Assembly (NCBI RefSeq): GCF_017696205.1
Contig: NZ_JAAORD010000002.1
Location: 310,001-374,000, forward strand
Direction of reading: 5' to 3'
Origin: Prochlorococcus marinus XMU1402
GTDB lineage: Bacteria > Cyanobacteriota > Cyanobacteriia > PCC-6307 > Cyanobiaceae
Length of the DNA stretch: 64,000 nt
The notes beneath the pieces are model-generated. The model was not told the origin of the DNA, did not search any database, and worked only from the letters and a program-made list of their open reading frames with translations. Positions 54,343 through 64,000 of the stretch are shown in pieces; position 1 is the stretch's first letter, and each line of letters begins with the position of its first letter. Made by a program: the position numbers and the translations under genes.

Positions 54343-55629
54343 ATGATTATTTTTAAGAATCTAATTTTAAAAATATCAAGTTTAAGATTCGCAATATCAC
54401 TGATAATCTTCATAGCTATTACCAGTGGCATAGGCACTTTTATACCTCAAAATAATAATAATAAATTTTATATTGATAATTTCGATAGAGCTCCCATTTT
54501 TGGATTTTTAGATGGAGAAAAAGTCTTAAAACTTCAATTGGATCATATATATACAAGCTTTTGGTTTTTATTTACATTAATTCTTCTTTGCATTTCTCTG
54601 GCAGCTTGTAGTTTCAGGAGGCAAATTCCTTCATTAAAAGCTTCATTAAAATGGATTGAATATAAGAGCGAAAAAGAATTTAGCAAACTGCAACTAACTA
54701 CAAGTCATCCAATCAATCAAGATGGAGAACATATATCAAAAGTAGATTTATTACTTAAAAAAAAAGGATGGAAAACATACAAATTTAATAGTCATATTTC
54801 TGCAAGAAAGGGGTTAATTGGAAAAATCGGTCCTTTAGTTGTACATATCGGATTAATATTCTTACTTATAGGTTCAGCATATGGAAGTTTTACAAGTCAA
54901 TCAAAAGAACAATATTTACTGCCGGGAGAAACTTTAGATCTTGTTAATGAGAGCACAAACTCAAAAGCCAATGTAAAGTTAGTCGATTTTTCTATAGAAC
55001 GTGAAAGTGATGGTGTGCCCAAACAGTTTATTTCAAAATTAAATTTTTCCTCTGAAGATCTAAATTTAAATGAAATAAAAACAACCAAAGTTAATCACCC
55101 AATCAGGTTTAAAGGATTAACTATTTATCAAGCAGATTGGGCAATATCAAATGTTGTTTTAGAAATAGATAATATCCTTTATCAATTACAGTTAAAGGAG
55201 ATTCCAGAAATCGGTAATCAAGTTTGGGGAGTTTTAGTTGAATTAGGATCGGAGACTAAAAAAAATTTCCTTTTAACAATAGATAATGAAAATGGTCCAC
55301 TTAAAATTTCGAATATAGAAAATTTTTCCGGGAATAATATCTTTATCAATGACGATCCTTTAGAAGTAAACTCTTCAAAAGTATCTCTGAAAAAAATAAT
55401 CCCCAGCAGTGGATTAATAATTAAAAATGATCCGTCTATACCATTTATTTATTTTTCTTTTATCTTAATAATTTTTGGAACAATAATAAGTCTTATACCA
55501 ACTAATCAATTATGGATTCTGGTAAATAAAGAATCAAAAAAGTTATCTATTGGAGGCCTTAGTAATAAAAATCTAGTCGGTTTTAAAAAAGAATTTTTTA
55601 AATTATCAGATGAAATAAAAAATTTTTAA
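54343..55629 (+). CDS. ccs1: Cytochrome c biogenesis protein Ccs1 (CcsB/ResB)
   Basis: 428 residues. Three N-terminal helices (for example [20 protein letters not shown]-type start and [20 protein letters not shown] with a His), a large lumenal domain, and a final helix near 365-385. Works with CcsA in System II cytochrome c assembly. Starts one base after the ccdA stop. Overlaps convergent queF by 4 bp. Confidence 0.92.
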   Translation: MIIFKNLILKISSLRFAISLIIFIAITSGIGTFIPQNNNNKFYIDNFDRAPIFGFLDGEKVLKLQLDHIYTSFWFLFTLILLCISLAACSFRRQIPSLKASLKWIEYKSEKEFSKLQLTTSHPINQDGEHISKVDLLLKKKGWKTYKFNSHISARKGLIGKIGPLVVHIGLIFLLIGSAYGSFTSQSKEQYLLPGETLDLVNESTNSKANVKLVDFSIERESDGVPKQFISKLNFSSEDLNLNEIKTTKVNHPIRFKGLTIYQADWAISNVVLEIDNILYQLQLKEIPEIGNQVWGVLVELGSETKKNFLLTIDNENGPLKISNIENFSGNNIFINDDPLEVNSSKVSLKKIIPSSGLIIKNDPSIPFIYFSFILIIFGTIISLIPTNQLWILVNKESKKLSIGGLSNKNLVGFKKEFFKLSDEIKNF

Positions 55630-56036
55630 TTTCTTTTCTGGCCACTAAAAATATCTAACTGCATAGAAACATTCCCTCTGGGGTTAAATGCAGCATTTAA
55701 ATGTATCCAGTGAGGTGAACCTTCATTCACTAAATCATCCATAATTCTATTCACAACTTCCTCATGTGATATTTTTATATCCCTAAAATTATTAATATAA
55801 AGCTTTAAAGACTTCAACTCATAGACTTTCAAATTAGGTTGATAATTAATATTTAGCTTTGCAAAATCTGGATAACCAGAAAAGGGGCACTTACATGTAA
55901 ATTCAGGTAACTGAATAGAAATTTCATAAATTCTTTTCTTATTTGGATTATCGAAACAAATTATTTTTGATTCTTCAATAATTCTTTCACCATATAGCGG
56001 TCTTTGAGTCGAATCTTCTAATTTAGCTGTACTCAT
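55626..56036 (-). CDS. queF: NADPH-dependent preQ0 reductase QueF
   Basis: 136 residues, the short unimodular type. [20 protein letters not shown] holds the catalytic Cys and Asp; [20 protein letters not shown] is the E(S/L)K(S/A)hK-YhxxFR motif. Reduces preQ0 to preQ1 in queuosine synthesis. Confidence 0.93.
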   Translation of the reverse strand: MSTAKLEDSTQRPLYGERIIEESKIICFDNPNKKRIYEISIQLPEFTCKCPFSGYPDFAKLNINYQPNLKVYELKSLKLYINNFRDIKISHEEVVNRIMDDLVNEGSPHWIHLNAAFNPRGNVSMQLDIFSGQKRN

Positions 56037-56225
56037 TTTTAGTAGAACTTTTTTACTAAACCTATATAAAAACTATATATAAAGATAAAAATTCGCAAAA
56101 GTATCAACAAATATAAGTATTACAATTGGCTAAGTCAAAAGATGTTAAATCTTATTTTTGTATCAACTGTCACATTCATAAAGTCCGCCGAAAGGTTTAG
56201 ATGTGTTTAGTTCAATTAAAAATTA
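56037..56225 (+). promoter_or_regulatory. glnB control region with possible NtcA sites
   Basis: GTATCAACTGTCAC and GTATCAACAAATAT each match the NtcA site GTA-N8-TAC with one changed base in the second half. A TAGAT -10-like box is about 22-25 bp after the first. Weak evidence, but glnB is a known NtcA target in cyanobacteria. Confidence 0.3.
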
Positions 56226-56471
56226 ATGGACATTTGTTTGATAACTATCGATAAAAACTTAAATAAATCCCTTCAACCAAAAACTGCAATTGGAATGTTA
56301 TGGCTTCAAACACACTTTGAGAATGATCAGTGGGAAGCGTTGTCAAATAGTACAGTAATAATTTCTGAAGAAAATTCCCAAATATTAATTGAAGACGCCA
56401 AGAATGCAGGCCTTAATGTTGAATGTTTTTCTGATATTTCAATATTGGATGTTTTCCCAAAAAACAATTAA
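56226..56471 (+). CDS. 81-residue protein upstream of glnB
   Basis: MDICLITIDKNLNKSLQPKT, then AIGMLWLQTHFENDQWEALS and VIISEENSQILIEDAKNAGL: an alpha/beta pattern with no membrane segment. Recurs upstream of glnB in picocyanobacteria as far as I know, function unassigned. Spacing to glnB is 24 bp, so one transcript is likely. Confidence 0.7.
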   Translation: MDICLITIDKNLNKSLQPKTAIGMLWLQTHFENDQWEALSNSTVIISEENSQILIEDAKNAGLNVECFSDISILDVFPKNN

Positions 56472-56834
<363 letters not shown>

Positions 56835-56835
56835 T

Positions 56836-57648
56836 TCAAAGAGTTTCTTTTACTAAATTTTGTATATATTCACTATTAATACTTTTATTTGATTGACTTC
56901 CTAAGGTCATCCAAGCTAGATATTCATGATTCCCAGCAGGACCTACCAGCGGAGAAGCTATCAAATTCTTTATATTCCATTGGAAATTTTTAGCAGCATA
57001 GAGAACAGACTCTATAGCCTCAATATGGAATTTAGGATTGCGAACAACGCCTCCTTTACTGACTTTATCTTTACCCACCTCAAATTGGGGTTTAATTAAA
57101 AATATTCCCTCACTACAATCACCCTCTAATAAATTACCAATAGATTTAAAAACTAACTTTAATGAAATAAAAGACAAATCAGCAACAACAAAATTTGGTA
57201 ATTCATTACTTCTAGATAAAAGGTCATTAGGTTTTAAATTTCGAATATTGGTTCGTTCAAAAAGTAGAACTTTTGGGTTGTTTCTAATCTTCCATGCAGT
57301 TTGTCCATAACCAACATCTATCCCATAAACTAACTTTGCGCCTTGTTGCAATAAGCAATCAGTAAATCCCCCAGTAGAGATTCCTGCGTCAATACATATT
57401 TTGTCTTTTACTTTAATTTCAAGTTTTTTAAATGCCTCCAATAATTTTTCGCCGCCCCTTGATACAAACATAGGCGCGGAATCAATAAAAAACTCAGATC
57501 CAATTAATACTTGTTGTCCAGGTTTATCAAATACTTTCCCATTGATATCTCTAACCTTGCCCGCAAGAATTAAACCTTGGGCTTTTTGACGAGTTTCACA
57601 TAAACCTTTATTTAGAAGATAAAGATCTAATCTACTTTTTTTAATCAT
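56836..57648 (-). CDS. tlyA: TlyA-type rRNA methyltransferase
   Basis: 270 residues. S4 RNA-binding domain (KSRLDLYLLNKGLCETRQKA) then an FtsJ-type Rossmann domain with ICIDAGISTGGFTDCLLQQG for SAM binding and VVADLSFISLKLVFKSI. Family members 2'-O-methylate 16S/23S rRNA; 'hemolysin A' is a historical name. Converges on glnB with 1 bp between stops. Confidence 0.88.
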   Translation of the reverse strand: MIKKSRLDLYLLNKGLCETRQKAQGLILAGKVRDINGKVFDKPGQQVLIGSEFFIDSAPMFVSRGGEKLLEAFKKLEIKVKDKICIDAGISTGGFTDCLLQQGAKLVYGIDVGYGQTAWKIRNNPKVLLFERTNIRNLKPNDLLSRSNELPNFVVADLSFISLKLVFKSIGNLLEGDCSEGIFLIKPQFEVGKDKVSKGGVVRNPKFHIEAIESVLYAAKNFQWNIKNLIASPLVGPAGNHEYLAWMTLGSQSNKSINSEYIQNLVKETL

Positions 57649-57929
57649 ATATTAATCAATAAAAAAAGACTGAATAATGAACTTCTATGAGATTAAGATC
57701 CAAATTCTTTAATACCTTTCAATTTTAAATAAGAACTAAAAAATTACCCATGATTACCGAAAGAATATATGCAAACATTTTTATATTTAAGCTTTCTTTG
57801 TCAGCTTGAAAAATGTTACATAGGAAAATAATAATCGGTCAAATATGTTCAATGGCAATTACATCTTTAAAGGTATAGGGCAATAATTCGATTTTGTTAT
57901 AAAGTTTAAATTGATAATAAATAAAAATT

Positions 57930-59225
57930 GTGATCGAGCGTTACACATTACCCGAAATGGGGAAAATCTGGACTGAAAGCGCAAAATTCCAGAGTTGGCT
58001 TAAGGTTGAAATAGCTGCATGTGAAGCAAATTTTTCCCTCGGGAAAATCCCTGAGAATGCCATGAAAGAGATACGTTCAAATGCAAAGTTTGATAAATCT
58101 AGAATTACAGAAATTGAGAAAGAAGTTAAACATGATGTCATAGCATTTCTTACAAGCGTTAATGAATTTGTAGGAGATTCAGGAAGATACATACATGTTG
58201 GCATGACCAGTAGTGATGTACTTGATACTGGCTTATCTCTTCAGTTAGTAGATTCTTGCGAATTGTTATTAGAAGAAATTGAGAACCTAGAAAATGAGGT
58301 CAGATTATTAGCAAGGAAGCATAAAAATACATTAATGATTGGCAGATCTCATGCAATTCATGGGGAGCCAATTTCCTTCGGTTTTAAACTTGCTGGATGG
58401 TTAGCAGAAATAATAAGGAACAAAAAAAGATTGTTAACTCTGAAAGATTCTGTAGCAATTGGTCAAATAAGTGGTGCAATGGGAACTTACGCTAATACGA
58501 ATCCTAAAGTAGAACAAATAACTTGTGATTTACTCGGCTTAAAACCTGATACAGCAAGTACGCAGGTTATATCGAGAGACAGACATGCAGAATATGTGCA
58601 AACTATTGCACTAGTTGGCGCTTCTTTAGATAGATTCGCAACTGAAATAAGAAATTTACAAAGAACTGATGTTTTAGAAGTTGAGGAGGGCTTTACAAAA
58701 GGGCAAAAAGGGAGTTCTGCCATGCCTCATAAAAGAAATCCTATTCGAAGTGAAAGAGTAAGTGGTTTAGCAAGAATTTTGAGGAGTTACGTCTTAACAG
58801 CACTTGAAAATGTTCCACTTTGGCACGAAAGAGATATAAGCCATAGTTCAAATGAACGTATCATGCTACCTGACGTTTCAATCTGCTTGCATTTTATGCT
58901 CAGGGAAATGCAAGATATAGTTAGCAATTTAGAAGTTTATCCAAAAAATATGCTCAAAAATTTAAATATATATGGTGGTGTAATCTTTAGTCAGAAAGTT
59001 TTACTTTTGCTTGTAGAGAAGGGCTTGTCTAGAGAAAAAGCTTATAGCTTAGTACAAAAAAATGCGCATCAGGCCTGGAATACTCAGAATGGGAATTTCA
59101 AACAAAATATAGAGAGAGATAATGAAATTATGGATTTTATTGATCAAACTGACTTAGAAGAATGTTTTAATCCTTCAATTCATCTTAATCATTTAAGTGT
59201 AATATGGGAGAAGTTAGGTATCTAG
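57930..59225 (+). CDS. purB: Adenylosuccinate lyase
   Basis: 431 residues from a GTG start (MIERYTLPEMGKIWTESAKF). The signature loop GSSAMPHKRNPIRSERVSGL, the HVGMTSSDVLDTG and the GRSHAIHGEPISFG segments are complete. Acts twice in purine synthesis: SAICAR to AICAR and adenylosuccinate to AMP. The 280-bp gap before it holds no gene that I can support. Confidence 0.96.
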   Translation: MIERYTLPEMGKIWTESAKFQSWLKVEIAACEANFSLGKIPENAMKEIRSNAKFDKSRITEIEKEVKHDVIAFLTSVNEFVGDSGRYIHVGMTSSDVLDTGLSLQLVDSCELLLEEIENLENEVRLLARKHKNTLMIGRSHAIHGEPISFGFKLAGWLAEIIRNKKRLLTLKDSVAIGQISGAMGTYANTNPKVEQITCDLLGLKPDTASTQVISRDRHAEYVQTIALVGASLDRFATEIRNLQRTDVLEVEEGFTKGQKGSSAMPHKRNPIRSERVSGLARILRSYVLTALENVPLWHERDISHSSNERIMLPDVSICLHFMLREMQDIVSNLEVYPKNMLKNLNIYGGVIFSQKVLLLLVEKGLSREKAYSLVQKNAHQAWNTQNGNFKQNIERDNEIMDFIDQTDLEECFNPSIHLNHLSVIWEKLGI

Positions 59226-59273
59226 GATTACTGAAAACCTTATCTAAGTTAAACCAGTGTTTTCAGAGGATTA

Positions 59274-60659
59274 ATGACCAAAAAATTTAGAATTGAAAAA
59301 GATAGTATGGGAACAATAGAGGTTCCCATGGAAGCTTTGTGGGGTGCTCAAACACAAAGATCGATAGTAAATTTTTCTATTGGAGAAGAATTAATTCCAA
59401 TTGAGTTAATTTATTCACTGACCCTCATAAAAAAAGCTGCTTCAATTGCGAATTTCAATTTAGGTTTAATAAATAAAAGAAAAAAAGATTTGATTGTAGA
59501 AGCATGTACGGAAATACTTGATGGGCTTCACGATTCACAGTTTCCCTTAAAGGTTTGGCAAACAGGTAGTGGCACGCAAACAAATATGAATGTTAATGAG
59601 GTAATTTCAAATATTGCAGCTTTAAAAACTAATTCAAAGCTTGGTAGTCATCAACCAATTCATCCGAATGATGATGTAAATAAATCTCAGTCAACTAATG
59701 ACACTTTTCCTACTGCTATTCAAATATCTGTTGTTAATGAAATAATCAAAAATTTAGTCCCAACGATCAGAGAACTTACTAAGGTCCTTGATAAAAAAAG
59801 TGAAGAATGGAAAGACCTTATAAAGATAGGAAGGACCCATTTTCAAGATGCAGTTCCCCTTACTTTTGGGCAAGAAATATCAGGATGGTCAGAGCAACTT
59901 AAAGATGCTGAGAATGCAATTATTATGAGTCTGAATGAATTGTATTTCTTACCATTGGGAGGAACTGCGGTTGGTACAGGGATTAATTGTCCAAAAGGAT
60001 TTTGTGAAGAGTCTATAAAATCAATTTCCGATGATACTAATCTAATGTTCTATAAATCAAAAAATAATTTTTCTATCATGGCCTCGCATGATCGTCTTGC
60101 TCAAGTAATGAGTCAGATAAAAATACTAGCAGGTGCATTATTTAAAATTTCAAATGATATAAAAATTCTATCTTCTGGTCCAAGATCAGGAATATATGAA
60201 CTAATTATTCCTCAAAATGAACCTGGAAGTTCTATTATGCCTGGTAAAGTAAATCCAACTCAATGCGAAGCCTTATCAATGGTATGCACTCAGATAATGG
60301 GTCTTGAATATGCAGTCTCAATGGCAAATTCTAGCGGCACTTTACAGATGAATGAATATAAGCCTCTTATTGGATTTAATATTCTTACAAGTTTAAAATT
60401 ACTTAAAAGTGTAATTGAAAACTTCAGAATAAAATTAGTTGATGGGATGGAACCTAATCAAAAGAGAATGAAGTTAAATTTAGAAAATTCACTAATGTTG
60501 GTTACAGCCATAGTGCCAAAAGTTGGTTATGAAAAAGCAGCTGAAATTGCAAACCTTGCCTTCAAAGAATCATTAAATTTAAAAGAGGCAACAATTAAAT
60601 TGGGTTATTTAAACGAAAATGAATTTGATGAAGCAATGAATATCAATTCAATGATTTGA
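59274..60659 (+). CDS. fumC: Fumarate hydratase class II
   Basis: 461 residues; GALWGAQTQRS-type start (EALWGAQTQRSIVNF), GSGTQTNMNVNEVISNIAA, GRTHFQDAVPLTFGQEISGW and GSSIMPGKVNPTQCEALSMV. Interconverts fumarate and malate. No iron-sulphur cluster is needed, which suits iron-poor water. Confidence 0.96.
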   Translation: MTKKFRIEKDSMGTIEVPMEALWGAQTQRSIVNFSIGEELIPIELIYSLTLIKKAASIANFNLGLINKRKKDLIVEACTEILDGLHDSQFPLKVWQTGSGTQTNMNVNEVISNIAALKTNSKLGSHQPIHPNDDVNKSQSTNDTFPTAIQISVVNEIIKNLVPTIRELTKVLDKKSEEWKDLIKIGRTHFQDAVPLTFGQEISGWSEQLKDAENAIIMSLNELYFLPLGGTAVGTGINCPKGFCEESIKSISDDTNLMFYKSKNNFSIMASHDRLAQVMSQIKILAGALFKISNDIKILSSGPRSGIYELIIPQNEPGSSIMPGKVNPTQCEALSMVCTQIMGLEYAVSMANSSGTLQMNEYKPLIGFNILTSLKLLKSVIENFRIKLVDGMEPNQKRMKLNLENSLMLVTAIVPKVGYEKAAEIANLAFKESLNLKEATIKLGYLNENEFDEAMNINSMI

Positions 60660-60669
60660 TTAAAAAAAT

Positions 60670-63396
60670 TTAAAAATTATTGTCAATTCTTTTTGTTGCA
60701 GGATTAATATCTTCAGAGACTTTTATAAGATCATTAGATTCAGAAACAGGAAAACGATTAATAGCTTTTAATGCTATTTTAGCTTTGCTTTTTAATTTAT
60801 TACTAACACCAATACAGTATTGCACTTGAGAAAGGACATCAATTGATCTTCTAATAATCCTCACCACATCACCTTCGTCTAATGAAGTATTAAAAACTAA
60901 ATCTTTCCATTTTTTTCCTTTTGCCCATTCGGAAATAATTCCAGTCAACTCTGTTTCTAAATAGATAGGAATTTCAATATGATACTTATTTTGTTGAAAA
61001 GAGACTAATTTTCTTAATCCATCTAATTCATTAAAAACATCTATTACCTTTAAAGAAGGCTTGAAATTACACCAAAGATTAGGCCTCCTTACATCAACAC
61101 ATATAGCTTGAATAATTGCAGCTAACTCAGGAGGATCTAAATCGTCTAAATAACCACTAACTAAAACAAGACCAATCCATAATTCATTTTCACTTCTTAT
61201 TGCACCAACTGTTTGTCCAACTTCTGTCAATTCCAAATCATTTAAACAACCAAAATGATTCAAAATTTTAATCAAATCAGTAAAAGTTCTCCAGTGTTGA
61301 TTTTCTTTATCCTCAAGAAGTTTTTTTCTAATATTTATTTCTTGTTCAACATCAATAATTCTTTTTCTATATTTCTTTAATTTCTTGGAGTCTCCAAATC
61401 TGTGTGCGGGATGATCAGTAACTGTTTCTTCTAAATTATTAATTTGTTGCTTTTGTGCCAAAACTTCCGTTGTCAAATCATATTGTGGAGTTTGTAAATC
61501 AATTTTTTTAGAAACTTCTAAAATTCGATCCGCATAACACTGCGACATATCATCTCCCCTAAATACCTCTCCAGAAAAATACATCTTTGGCGCTTCAAGT
61601 CCTAAAACATCAATTGCATCCAAATCATTAAAAATACTTACTATGTATGAAGGTTTTATAAGAATAAATATATTATCAATTGTCAAACACAATAAACTCT
61701 TAATTTTTTGGGATTCATATATTTTCTTACAAATTAATCCTGGAACAATTTTTCTTTTAATTTGGGGAGCTTTGATTGAAATTAAGCTTCCATCTTTAAT
61801 AAATGGAAGTGCATTTGTTATCTCTTCTGATAATTTTTCTGCTGATTGTTTTTCTAAAATTTTCAAGAGTCTTCTCTCTTCTTTAAGACGATTTTTTAAC
61901 TTTTCGTATGCATCAAAATCTTTCCATGAAACGTTAGATGTAATTTTTTTTAACTCAATTAAATCCTTATCTAAATTTTCAAGAATTTTATTCTCACCTG
62001 ATGATTCACCTAAATATAAAAAACTACCAAAACTTCTTTTAATTAATTCTTTAGACTTCTCTAAAGTATAACTTTGTAAAAGATTAAGTACCATTCCATA
62101 GCTTGGAGTGAATTGACTTTCTAAAGCATTTGGTTTACTTATAGCCAGTGCACTTGCTTCTTTGGCACCTTCGAATCTTGTTTGTAATGTAACAACATAT
62201 CCCTGGGTATCTTTTCCTCTTCTTCCAGCTCTTCCTGACATTTGCAAAAATTCACTGCTAAATAATAATCTATGGCCATCTTCTGTCCTTTTTGATAAAG
62301 AAGAAATAACAGTTGTTCTTGCAGGCATATTTATTCCTGCAGCAAGAGTTTCAGTTGCAAAAACAACTTTTATTAAACCTTGCTGAAATAATTCCTCAAC
62401 CAATTCTTTCCATGCAGGCAATAATCCAGCATGATGCGATGCAATACCGCGTTTTAATGCCTCGCATTGAGATTTATCTTTAATTGCTTCCTGATTATTT
62501 TTAAGATAAACATCTAATTTTTGGGATATCATATTTGCTTCTGAATAATTTACTAAAGTTAAATCTTTTATATTCTCAATAGCCTTGTCACATCCTCTTC
62601 TACTAAAAATAAAGTAAATAGCTGGCAACATACTCCGTTCAGCTAGTTTCGAGATCACAAAGCCAATTGAAGGAGACTTTGGTTGCATTATCCTGCCCAC
62701 TTTCCCTCTTGTTTTCTGCCCTTTAGGAGCTCTCCAAATCTTACAGTTTGGATGAATTCCATTACCCTTATTATTTAAAAGTGGATGGAAGCCTTTAACA
62801 CTACAAAAAATAAAATCAAGTGGGACTGGTCTCTTATCACTATTAATTAGTACTGTGGGGCCATGAACTTTTTCTATCCAATTTTGCAATTGATCTGCAT
62901 TGGCTATTGTTGCTGATAAAGCAATTATTTGAGTTCTAGTAGGGCAATGGATTATAGTTTCTTCCCAAACTGTACCTCTTTGGGGGTCATTCATATAATG
63001 ACATTCATCAAGAATTACAGATTCTAAATTTTCTAAGGGATCATCAAATTCATCAAATTCGCCATAAAGCATGTTCCTAAAAATCTCAGTCGTCATGACT
63101 AAGATTGGTGCTTCTCTATTTATGCTGATATCTCCTGTTAAAAGACCAACTTTATTCTCACCATATTGATTAGCAAAATCTCTAAATTTTTGGTTTGATA
63201 GGGCCTTTAAAGGTGTTGTATAAAAAACTCTGCTCTCATGAGATAAGCCTCTATAGATAGCAAATTCACCTATCAATGTTTTACCCGAACCTGTTGGTGC
63301 TGTTAAAACAACAGAATTTCCGCTATTAATAGCTCGTATTGCTTCTAATTGGAAATCATCTAGCGGAAAGGGGAAATATTCCTCTAAATTAAGCAA
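60670..63396 (-). CDS. Ski2/Mtr4-like DExH RNA helicase
   Basis: 908 residues. Motif I TAPTGSGKTLIGEFAIY, motif II VILDECHYMND, motif III IALSATIAN, and motif VI QMSGRAGRRGKDTQGYV. The C-terminal half is long and helical, as in Ski2-like helicases (including the cyanobacterial DSHCT type). Likely unwinds RNA in decay or processing. Confidence 0.92.
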   Translation of the reverse strand: MLNLEEYFPFPLDDFQLEAIRAINSGNSVVLTAPTGSGKTLIGEFAIYRGLSHESRVFYTTPLKALSNQKFRDFANQYGENKVGLLTGDISINREAPILVMTTEIFRNMLYGEFDEFDDPLENLESVILDECHYMNDPQRGTVWEETIIHCPTRTQIIALSATIANADQLQNWIEKVHGPTVLINSDKRPVPLDFIFCSVKGFHPLLNNKGNGIHPNCKIWRAPKGQKTRGKVGRIMQPKSPSIGFVISKLAERSMLPAIYFIFSRRGCDKAIENIKDLTLVNYSEANMISQKLDVYLKNNQEAIKDKSQCEALKRGIASHHAGLLPAWKELVEELFQQGLIKVVFATETLAAGINMPARTTVISSLSKRTEDGHRLLFSSEFLQMSGRAGRRGKDTQGYVVTLQTRFEGAKEASALAISKPNALESQFTPSYGMVLNLLQSYTLEKSKELIKRSFGSFLYLGESSGENKILENLDKDLIELKKITSNVSWKDFDAYEKLKNRLKEERRLLKILEKQSAEKLSEEITNALPFIKDGSLISIKAPQIKRKIVPGLICKKIYESQKIKSLLCLTIDNIFILIKPSYIVSIFNDLDAIDVLGLEAPKMYFSGEVFRGDDMSQCYADRILEVSKKIDLQTPQYDLTTEVLAQKQQINNLEETVTDHPAHRFGDSKKLKKYRKRIIDVEQEINIRKKLLEDKENQHWRTFTDLIKILNHFGCLNDLELTEVGQTVGAIRSENELWIGLVLVSGYLDDLDPPELAAIIQAICVDVRRPNLWCNFKPSLKVIDVFNELDGLRKLVSFQQNKYHIEIPIYLETELTGIISEWAKGKKWKDLVFNTSLDEGDVVRIIRRSIDVLSQVQYCIGVSNKLKSKAKIALKAINRFPVSESNDLIKVSEDINPATKRIDNNF

Positions 63397-63535
63397 TAAT
63401 TGTGATTGAAGAGAGGATGAGTTAACTTCTTAATATATGATCTATATAGATATTAATAAACAAAAAATACCTTGCAAACTTTAAAAGTAAATCTAAATCT
63501 TTTTAATTAAATCCAATATATTTTATTTTGCCAAA

Positions 63536-64000
63536 ATGAAAAAAGTAAAAATTCCAAAAAATAGAATCCGTGAATTAAAAACATTTTCTTTAGGTAAAAA
63601 ATCCTTCGAACTTCTAAGTTTAAATTCGCAAAATAAAAAACTTATAGACTTATGCAGTAATGATTATTTTGGATTAAGCAGGGACAAGGATTTAATAAAA
63701 GCTGCTTACGAAATAAGCTTGTTAGAAGGCTTTGGTTCAGGAAGCTCTAGGTTTATTACAGGTTCAAGACCAATCCATAAATTATTAGAAACAGAACTTG
63801 CCAAGTGGCTTGATCAAGAGAAAGTATTACTTTTCCCAAGCGGATTTCAAGCAAATATAGCCGCTATCCAGGCTTTAGCAAACAGAAATAGTATCGTAAT
63901 AGCAGATAAATTGATCCATAACTCTTTATTGGTTGGAGTCAAAGCTGCTCAAGCAAAACTAGTTCGATTCTCACACAATAATTTAAAAGATTTAGAAGAT
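63536..64000 (+). CDS. bioF: 8-amino-7-oxononanoate synthase, 5' part
   Basis: 155 codons to the window edge. LIDLCSNDYFGLSRDKDLIK, GFGSGSSRFITGSRPIHKLL, FPSGFQANIAAIQALANRNS and DKLIHNSLLVGVKAAQAKLV are the alpha-oxoamine synthase pattern. Joins pimeloyl-thioester and alanine in biotin synthesis; PLP-dependent. The PLP lysine lies beyond the edge. BioF is preferred over Kbl by the wording of the N-terminus. Confidence 0.88.
   Translation, partial: MKKVKIPKNRIRELKTFSLGKKSFELLSLNSQNKKLIDLCSNDYFGLSRDKDLIKAAYEISLLEGFGSGSSRFITGSRPIHKLLETELAKWLDQEKVLLFPSGFQANIAAIQALANRNSIVIADKLIHNSLLVGVKAAQAKLVRFSHNNLKDLED

Overview
The window reads as the chromosome of a high-light-type Prochlorococcus (marine picocyanobacterium). 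The DNA is strongly A+T rich, genes are compact, and the right half has a gene order typical of that genus: rpoZ, gpmI, secG, groEL/groES, atpD/atpC, the main ATP synthase operon, ftsW, ccdA/ccs1, queF, glnB, purB, fumC, a Ski2-type helicase and bioF. The genus is inferred from protein families and synteny, not from a database search.

Positions 1 to about 28,000 form an accessory island. It is dominated by proteins of 20 to 120 residues, many with one membrane segment, and many in families that recur inside the window: an LTYRG-motif peptide, a 35-39 residue 'EK..NF.YW' peptide, CP12-tail-like cysteine peptides and a WLDxLIN peptide. Their 5' leaders are also duplicated and look structured. 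Larger island genes are a cupin/LOG pair (6.0-7.4 kb), a four-gene operon encoding a GrpE-like protein, an Hsp70, a J-like/TPR membrane protein and an S26-peptidase-like membrane protein (9.5-15.0 kb), and a four-gene membrane/secreted operon ending in a SHOCT protein (25.2-27.8 kb).

The most striking structure is a set of four related joints at about 15.1-15.3, 19.2-19.45, 22.2-22.4 and 27.9-28.05 kb. Each carries the upstream region and first codons of an EVE-domain gene; only the last joint leads into an intact EVE gene (28,001). The three intervening segments (about 4.0, 2.8 and 5.5 kb) are each bounded by tandem 11-bp motifs that resemble each other at the two ends of one segment but differ between segments. 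This looks like serial insertion of cassettes in front of the EVE gene by a mechanism not encoded here. A truncated tRNA-like sequence (24,534) and a start-less 108-codon frame (18,203-18,529) are further signs of gene turnover.

From 28,472 to the right edge the window is core genome: small cyanobacterial DUF genes and rpoZ; a lid-less Hsp70 homologue; pyrR, gpmI and secG; the chaperonins; the split ATP synthase genes (atpD-atpC on +, the eight-gene atp1-to-atpG operon on -); NAD biosynthesis (nadD, nadE); cytochrome c maturation (ccdA, ccs1); queuosine synthesis (queF); nitrogen signalling (glnB); ribosome-related genes (ycf65, tlyA); purine and TCA enzymes (purB, fumC); an RNA helicase; and the 5' end of bioF, cut by the window edge.
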